Shown here one piece after another: positions 19,501-28,500 of a DNA stretch of 29,954 nt. Position numbers and translations under genes: made by a program. The stretch covers positions 99,211-129,164 of the forward strand of contig JAHBMJ010000410.1 in assembly GCA_018398765.1 (NCBI GenBank), read 5' to 3'. Every line of letters begins with the position of its first letter. Position 1 is the first letter of the stretch. Source of the DNA: Chromera velia (taxonomy: Eukaryota; Sar; Chromeraceae). Under the pieces are notes generated by a model. The model did not search any database. It was not told the DNA's origin and saw only the letters and a program-made list of their open reading frames with translations.

Positions 19501-22500
19501 GGGATTTGACCTTTCAGAACCCTCTGGTCCCGTCAGACTGGTCGCCTCTCGGACAGGAGAGTGGGCAACTCGCGAGATTGCACATCCGAAGTACTGGGCC
19601 GATCAGCTGATTGCCACAGTCCGGTTCAGCCAGTGTGTCGACACAGTGGTCGGGGCGGGGTGTCGTGTGTTGATTGAGATCTCCCCCTCCTCTGAGGCAG
19701 TTCTCATCAGCATGGCAAAACAGTCCAATGCGGCTGCAGGGGATTCTCAGTTGAAGTGGATTCCGTCTGTGCCCTCCGGGGCCGAGGCCGAATTCCGTCA
19801 GTTGGTCGATCAGTGCAAGACGGTGCAGGCATCCGTCGCGACTTCCAGAAGAGTCCGTAAAGAGCGTGCGAGCACTGAGGGCCAACAGGCAATGATGTCC
19901 GCTGCCGGTTCCGGTGCGCCCATTGCCGAACTGACCCGCTGCCTGGCATCGATTCTGTACCAACCCCAGCCGTTCCCGTGGGTCGACATTCCTCATCCTC
20001 TGATCGGAAGGAAGCAGAAAAAACCCGATGGATCCATTTTCTTTGAGATGCCCTTCCCTCGTCGGGCAGTGCCGCTCTTTGGTGACCATGTCGTCAACGG
20101 AACTGCCATCATGCCGGGAACAGGTTTCCTCGAAATGATTGCAGCGGCTGGAGGAGCGCTCGAAATGCGCAGCGCACTGAACAACATCGTGTGTGTTGAC
20201 AACGTGACATTCGAGCGCCCCATGATGGTGGGCTCTCAGTCCCTTGCGTTCGAGTTTGAAACCGCCGGACGGAGTCCTCGAGGGTCCCTTCTTCATGCTG
20301 AGGGTTCAGCCTCCGTCAGCGCGCGTACCGCCACACGCGTGGGTCCGATGAGCACCCCCCGACGCAGTGGGTATGGAGTCCCTGGGGGGGGGAGACGGTC
20401 GAGTAATCCGACTCCCAGGATGGGCAAGGGAACACCGCGGCTCCACCCCGGCCATTCTCCCATGGCGGCTGGGGGCGGCCAGCTGTCGGGACGTCACGCC
20501 TCAACAGAGCTCCATGCGTCAGGCACTGGAGGTGCAGAGGAAGGGAATCGGACTCCCAGAGTGGCCAGCGATCCCGGCATCACCGTTTGCTGCCGTGTCG
20601 GCGCGTTGCCGAACACGCAGATTTCCATCAGTTCCAAGCCTACAAGCGGCAGGGACGAGGAGGAGGTCCCCCATGTGTCGGGTAAACTGACCACAGAAAC
20701 CCACGAAGCTGCCGACTCGTTCTGCAAACAGGTTCTTGACGAACGCTGGTTGGAGACGGCAAGGCAAAGGTGCTGCGTGCCTCATGATGTCCCGCAACTG
20801 TACCTGTCTCTGAGAGACCACGGCCTTCAGTATGGAGCCCGTTTCCGCACCATTCAGCAACTGTGGCGCCAGAAGCAGCCCACAGGCGGTGCTGGAGATG
20901 AGGTCTTGGCCCTCCTCGCACCGTCGAGTCGCATCGATTCTTTCGAAAACGGCTTTGCTCTCCACCCAGCTGTCCTTGACGGCGCTCTTCAGTCTGCGTC
21001 AGTGATGATTGCACAGGCAGAAGAGAAGAAAGAGGCCTCAAAGAAAAGAGCCCTTGTCCCTTTCTTTGTTGGTCGAGCCTTTTTGGGCAAGCAACAGTCG
21101 GGCAGTGAGAGCTTTGCACTGATCCAGTTGGTCAAAAGAGAGGCGCGGTCTGCGACGATCAACGTGACCCTGATGGACACGAGGGGGCAGTTCCTGGCCA
21201 GACTCGAGAACTTGTCCCTCAGACAGGTTGGTCACATGCAGCCAGACAAACAAATATGCAGAATCTGTTCTTTGAAAGCCAGTCAAAAGGAGCAGCAATC
21301 GTAGACATGATTTCACCAACCGCAGAGTTGCCCACAAAACGGATTACAACTCATCCCTTGGTTTTGTGATTTCCTTTTTGCCCTCCGTTTTCTTCTCTGC
21401 CCTCTTCCGGCTGATCTTCGTATTTGTTCGCGTCTCCTTTTTGTGATGGACCGCCGTCTGAGCGGGCAGCAATTCCAGATGCCTTCTGAATTAATCGATT
21501 GCGTCTGTCTCGCTCTCTGTCTGTGTCCTTACATTCCTCCATGCAGGTCGACCTGACCCCTGCTGCCGAGATCCCCAGAGATCTGATCTGGGAGGTCTCG
21601 TGGAAGCAGATCCCTGCTGCTGCAGCGCCTCCCTCGGCCATTGGGACGGCTGGAGGAGTCTTGCTGGTGGGAGTGGATGAGCAACTGGGGGGGAGCCTCT
21701 CGAAGCAGCTCGGGGTCCTCGGTGTGCCCTGCACCACGTACGACTTTGCAAAGCGCACCACGACGATGCAACACGACATCGTCGCTCTTCTGCAGAAGGA
21801 GGGAGGGGGACCCACAGCGATCATTTACGTGGCTGCCCTAATGAAGAACGTTGACGCAGTGGATGTTGCTGACGGGGCCCTCCAACTCTGTCTTGCACTC
21901 TCTACTGCGGCGTCGAAGAAGCGGGGTTCCTCTCAGCCAGGAAAGTCCCCTTTCCCTCCCGTGCTGCTCGTCACTGCCGGGTGTCAGTTCACGAACGTGA
22001 CTGATCTGAAGAGTGAATCGAGGAGCCAGATGCCTGTACACGCAGGTCTCTGGGGCTTTGCTCGAACAGCAAGACTCGAGCTCGAGGCAACTTCTGGTGC
22101 GACGATCCGTTTGGGTTGTGTTGATCTTGAGGAAGATTTGAGTAATGCGGGGGCACAGTTGGCAGCAACTGTCTCTGCTCATCTTGAATCTGCAGAGCGT
22201 CCTCCAAGCGGAGATGTCGACACGTTCGAATCCGAAGTTGTCTGTAGAGGTCAGACGCTCCTGGGATCCAGGGTCGGACGGTCGGACCTGGCAGTGACAG
22301 GGCCGATGGAACTGTACATGCCTGAGAGAGGGGCGATTTCGAACTTGGTCCTTCGGCCTCAGGCTTGGGCTGCTCGTGCTCCCCCCGCTCCTGGGCAGGT
22401 TGAGATTCGAGTCCGCTCTGTCGGTCTCAATTTCCGTGATGTCTTGAACGTGATGGGCCTCTATCCGGGCGATCCTGGACCTCCCGGAGGGGACTGTGCG

Positions 22501-25500
22501 GGAACGGTGGTGGCAGTCGGACAGGACGTTCAGCATCTGGCAGTGGGTGATGACGTGTATGGGGTGGCACCGGGGTGCTTGAAGTCCTACGCCACCACAG
22601 ATGCGCACCTGATGAGCCAGAAACCTAACTCGATGACTTTCGAGGAAGCAGCTTCTCTCCCGGTCGTTTTTGTGACTGTGGAGCTGGCTCTTCGAGACCT
22701 TGCGAAGGTGAAGAAGGGGGACAACGTGTTGATTCATGCTGCAACGGGCGGTGTGGGACTGGCAGCGATTCAGTTCTGCAAAAACGCAGGGGCAACGGTG
22801 TTTGCAACTGTGGGGTCGGACGCGAAAGCGGATCACTTGAAGTCCCTGGGAGTGACGAACATTGCCTCCTCCCGAAACGCTGAGCAGTTCAAGAGTCAGA
22901 TGGAGACCCTTTTGAAGGGGCAGAAAATTGACGTCGTGCTCAACTCTCTGATCGAGGAGTTCATTCCCTTCTCCGTCGATTTGATGGGCCCGAACGCCCG
23001 TTTCATGGAGTTGGGAAAGAGAGGAACCTGGACTCGAGAAGAGATGAAGGCGAAGAGATCGGATATCCAGTACGAGATCATCGCTGTTGATCACATGATG
23101 GAGGAGAACCCTGTCTGGTTCGGGGAGATGCTCACACGGGTGCGCTCCCTTGTCGACAAAGGACAGATCGGGGCCATTCCCCTCGCCTTGTTCGACTTGA
23201 ATGACAAGGAGAAGGGCGGAGTGGCGGCTATGCGCTTCATGCAGAGAGCCGGACACATCGGGAAGGTGATCATCACGAACCCCTCTTCCCTCTGCCCCCC
23301 CAGCCCCGATGGCCACAAGCCTGCAGACCCTGGCACGATTGTCATCACAGGAGGTCTGGGTGCGCTTGGGTTGGTCATTGCCGGTTGGTTGGTCGAGGAG
23401 GGTGCGAAGACGATTGTGTTGTTGAGCAGAAGACAGATAGGCGAGAAGGACCTGAAAGAGAATCCACAGCTGCAGTGGCTCTTCCAGCTGTCCCGGGTTT
23501 CCGTGCGTGCGGTCCAGTGTGACGTCTCCAACTTTGCAGACGTCAAGCGCTGCCTCTCAGAACTGCAGACCCAAGCGAAGGCCGGACAGTGTGCACCTGT
23601 GACAGGTATAATGCATGCTGCGGGTGTTTTGGATGACGGTCTGTTGACGAAGATGGACAGGGAGAAGATCCAGAAGACGTACGTCGGGAAGGTGTCGGGA
23701 GCCTTCAACCTCCACGAGGCCACGGAGGCCCTCGGGTTGAAGCTCCACTTTTTCCTCAACTTCTCCTCTGTTGCCTCGCTCTTCGGCAACTTCGGGCAAG
23801 CCAACTATTCCGCTGCGAACGCTGTGCTGGATGCGCTGACTCTCTACAGACGATCGAAAGGTCTGGCCGCTCAGTCGATCCAGTGGGGTCCTTGGACAGA
23901 GCAGGGGATGGCGTACGAATTGCGAAAGCAGCTTGATAAGGTCGGCATGAAGGGCATTTCGAACGAGCTTGGTCTCCGTGTCCTTGCCTCTTCCCTCAAG
24001 GGCACAGAGAAGTTCCCCATGCTCGGCTGTCAGGGTCTGAAGTGGAAGACCTACCTGCAGAGGCACAACCTTGTGCCCGCCTTTTTCGAGAAGATCATGG
24101 CCACCCTCAAGGAGGAGACCTCAGAGGCCGACTCGACGATCAGAAACATGACTGCAGAGGAGAGGAAAGCGCACATCAAGTCCACCGTCGCCGGCACTGC
24201 CCGTCAGGTGCTTGGCAGTGCGACTGCTCCCCCTCTGGACGCCCCTCTTCAAGAGCTCGGCATCGACTCTCTGGGTGCAGTGGAGTTCCGCAACGCGCTC
24301 TCGAAGAAGCTGGACGTCAAACTTGCCGCCACTGCGTTGTTCGATTACCCGACGTTGAATGCGATGATTGATTACATCGACGAGCAGGTCGTTCTGCAAC
24401 ACGGCGCCCCTGCCACTGGGGCAGGTGCCAAGGCAGGAGGGCCGGCCGCCACAGCAGTTGTGGCTGGACAGGAACCCCTTGCGGTGGTTGGGATGTCCTG
24501 CAAGCTTCCTGGACGTTCAGACTGTCCGAAGGCGTTCTGGCAGATGCTCCTGAACAAGACCGACTGCATTGTTGAAGTCCCACTCTCTCGGTGGAGTGCG
24601 GATGAGTACTACGACCCTGACCCGGATGCGAAGGGGAAGTGCTACATCCGTGCAGGAGGATTCATCGAGGATGCAGAGTTGTTTGACAACACCTTCTTCG
24701 GCATCTCTCCCGTTGAGGTGAATGTGATGGACCCGCAGCAACGTGTTCTTCTGGAGACTGCGTATGACTCGTTCCAGTCTGCAGGGATGGACAGGTCCCG
24801 TCTGAACGGAGAAGACATGGGAGTCTTCGTTGGCTGCTGCAACAACGATTGGACATATCTGAACACGTCCGACCGGATTGTTGCCTTCACAGGCACCGGT
24901 TCTGCTTCTTCGATTGTCTCCAACCGAATTTCGTACATCTTCGGTCTCAAGGGACCGTCTCTGACTGTCGACACTGCCTGTTCCTCCTCTCTGGTGGCCA
25001 TGGACGCTGCAGTCCGACAGATCGATTCGGGAATGTGCTCCTCCGCACTCGTTGCAGGAGTCAACCTTATGCTCACACCGCATCTGTTCATCGCTTTCTG
25101 CAAAGCGCGCATGCTCTCAACTGACCACAAGTGCAAGACCTTCGACGCCCGTGCAAACGGGTATGTTCGTGGAGAGGGAGCAGGCGCCATCGTTGTGAAA
25201 CGGTTGTCGGCTGTCCGTGCAAGTGGCGAGAAGGCCTGGGCTCTGGTGAAGGGCTCTGCGGTCAACCACGTGGGGCGGTCGGCAAGCTTGACTGCTCCAG
25301 CAGGCCCCGCACAGCAGCAGTGCATCAGATCGTCAGTCGCTCCCTCACTCTCTCTTTTCCCTTCGGAATCCTTTTCATCTGGTTTTTGACCTGACGGCCC
25401 CACCCTTTCTTTTTCTTGTAAGATCTATGTTCTCTACTTGAAGCTTCCCGTGTTTTTGCGTCCGACTTTTTGAGGAAATTCTGAGTTCCATCAGTTGACG

Positions 25501-28500
25501 TCGTCTTATTTATTGTGTTCAGTCATGCCTCGTGTTCTCTCTCTGTGTTGTGACTGCACTGCAGCGCTCTGGCAAAGGCGGGCATCTCCCCTGTGGACGT
25601 CTCCTACGTGGAGACGCACGGGACGGGAACGTCCCTGGGAGACCCGATCGAGTTTGGCGCTCTGAAGGCCGTGCTGGCTCCTGGCCGGTCCCCCTCTCAT
25701 CCTGTTGTTCTCGGTGCTTTGAAGACGAACATCGGGCATCTGGAGGGGTCGGCAGGGATCTCAGGGCTGATCAAGTTGATCTTGGTGCTCCACCAGAAAC
25801 AGGCCCCTGCGAATTTGCACTTCGAGAAACTGAACCCCTTGATGGATTCGGAGGATTTCCCGTTCTCCATTCCCACAGAGACCATTCCGGTCAAGGCACC
25901 TGCAGGAAAGCCGTTGATTGGAGGTGTCTCCTCTTTCGGCTTCGGAGGTGCAAACGGCCACGTGGTTGTCGAGGAGGCGCCTTCGGACATCGTCATTGCC
26001 GGATTCGCGACCCAAACCGAACAGACGCAGGCCTCCTCGGGATCTGCTCCCCAGACTGTCCCTGCAGCTCCGAAGAAGCAGAAGCCCAAGGTGGCCTTCC
26101 TGTTCACTGGACAGGGGTCTCAGTACGTGAACATGGGGAAGGAACTGTACGCGAAGGAGAAGGTGTTCAAGATGACCCTGGACAGGTGTGCAGAGATTCT
26201 CGACAAGTGCATCGATGTTCCTCTGATGGACCTCCTCTTCCCTGCAGAGACCAAACCTGCAGGACAGAATTCGTTGGACGAGACCCGCTACTCCCAGCCG
26301 TGCATCTTCTCCATCGAGTACGCACTCAGCGAGCTGTGGCAGTCTCAGGGGATCCAGCCAGATGTCCTCATTGGTCACTCGTTGGGTGAATACGTGGCCG
26401 CTGTGCTGTCAGGGGTGATGACTTTGGAAGACGCCCTGCCTCTGGTTGCCACCCGTGCCCGTCTGATGGCAGATGCCCCGAAGAACAACGGCATCATGGC
26501 TGCGTGCCGAGCTACAGAGGCCGACTTCGAAAAGGGCTTCCAGCAGGTGAAGGAAGAGGACCCGACAGTTGTTGACAGGGTCTCGATTGCAGCTGTGAAT
26601 GGACCGAAGAGCATTGTCGTTGCGGGGAGCGAGCCGGATGTTCAGAGAGTGATTGCTGCAATGGGTCTTCGCAGTTCGAAGAATCTGGTCGTCTCACACG
26701 CTTTCCACTCTCCCCTGATGGGGTGCACATTTGAGCCTTTCCAGAAAGTTGCCTCGACTGTCAGCTTCAAGAAAGGGCAGATTCCGATTATCTCCCTCGT
26801 CTCGGGTCAGATTGCTGGAGATGAGATGCTCTCCGGTACCTTCTGGGCTGAACACATCGTGAAGCCTGTGAAGTTCTACCACGGCGTTCAGGCTCTGAAG
26901 GCCTCTGGATGCTCTGTGTTGATCGAAATTGGACCACGCCCCACTTTGGTGAATATGGGAAAGCAGTGCATGATCATGGGACAGGGCACCACGTGGGCCC
27001 ACTCGATGGAGCCCGACTCTGATGATCATCGGTGCTTCACTCTGTCCCTTGATCGGGCCCGAAAGGCACTTTCCCTCGCTCCCGGTGGATCTGCAGAGAC
27101 GGGTGGGGCTGCAGGAGCTACCGCCGCTGGGACGGAGAAGAGTGGGGAGGCGACCGAGGGAAGGCACGTGTGGAATCGCAAGGCCTTCCCGTGGGTGGAG
27201 CTTGTGCACCCATTCCTCGGCAGCAAGACCCCCAGACCCCCTGCAGTTGCTGCCTTCTCTGGAAGTCTGCGCGTGGATGTGCACGCTCTGCTTTGTGATC
27301 ACGTGGTGATAGAGAAGGTCCTCTTTCCGGGGGCAGGCTTTGTCGAATTGGTCGCAGCTGCTGCTGCAGATGTGCGAGGGGCAGGGAGCAAGTCTCCTGT
27401 GTCGCTTGACAACGTCGCGTTTGAGCGCCCCCTCGTTCTCCCGCCCCTTACAGGAGAGCCCCCGAGTGTGCAGCTTTTGACGACGCTGTCTGCATCTGAG
27501 GAGCTTTCAGTCGCCACCGTTGTGGAAGGGGAGGATTCGGAGTCTGTGCACGCGACTGCACGCTTGGGTGTTGTCTTGCCTGAGGAGGAGGATGCGGTGC
27601 GCCGTGCAGGTGCAGCCGGCCTGGAAGAGCTTCGCCGCAAAGTGCGGGAGGCTGGTGGTTCAGAGGACGTTTCAAAGATTTACGCAGAGCTAAGGAAGAT
27701 CGGGCTTTCGTATGGGCCGAGATTCCAGACCCTGAAAGAGGCGTATAAAACGGGTCCGGAGAGCATTGTTGGGCTCATCTCGGCAGAAGGCGCTGCACTG
27801 CAGAGCTTTGAGAGAGGATTCCGCGTTCACCCCGCTGTGTTGGATGGAGCATTCCATCTGGCAGCTGTGCTGGTGTCCTCGGGTGGGTCTGGAAAGGCGA
27901 TGGTCCCTTTTGCGATTGAACGGGCAGTCATCGGGAAGCAGACGACTCCCGGTGCGCCTGTGTGGGCAGAGATGAAGCTCGTGGAACGAGAAGCACAGGC
28001 AGCAACTGTCAATCTGCAACTCTTCGAGACCTCTACAGGCACCACCGTGGCGTCTCTTTCGAAGGTCACCTTCAGACAGGTTGACCTCACCCCTCCAGCA
28101 GACATCCCCAAAGACCTTCTCTGGTCAGTCCAGTGGGAGGAGGTTTCGAAGATCGATGCAGAAAAGCCTGCCGAGCTCCCTGAGGACCTCTCCGTGGTCA
28201 CCGATGCCCCAGAGGACCTTGGAGACGGCATCTCTTCATCCAAACTCCCTCCAAGCGACGGAGATCTGGATGACCTTCTGTCGAGTGCAAAAGGTCCTCT
28301 CGTGTTTGCAACCGGTCTTTCTGACCGCGTCGGTGCTGTCGAGTGTGCGGGAGGGCTTCTTCGAGTTTCCCAGGCGCTCTCTCGACTTGCAGGCAAGAAG
28401 GCGGCTCTCCCCTCTGTGACTGTTGTCACACGACTTGCTATGGCTACAGGTTCAGGGGAAGAGGTGTCTTCCCTTCCCGTCCACGCAGGTCTCTGGGGTC

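Noticed and set aside
19514..20296. 260-residue - strand open frame opposite AT1/DH1
   Set aside because: It is a shadow of the coding strand, with no motif and no splice context.
21838..23316. 492-residue open frame on the - strand opposite ER1
   Set aside because: It lies antisense to a domain with clear catalytic motifs. Its composition (many His, Arg, Ser) is what antisense of GC-biased codons gives, and no family features appear.
25532..26389. 285-residue + strand open frame overlapping KS2/AT2
   Set aside because: It is in a different frame from the one carrying HGTGTSLGD and GHSLGE. It is Arg/Cys/Gly-rich shadow sequence.
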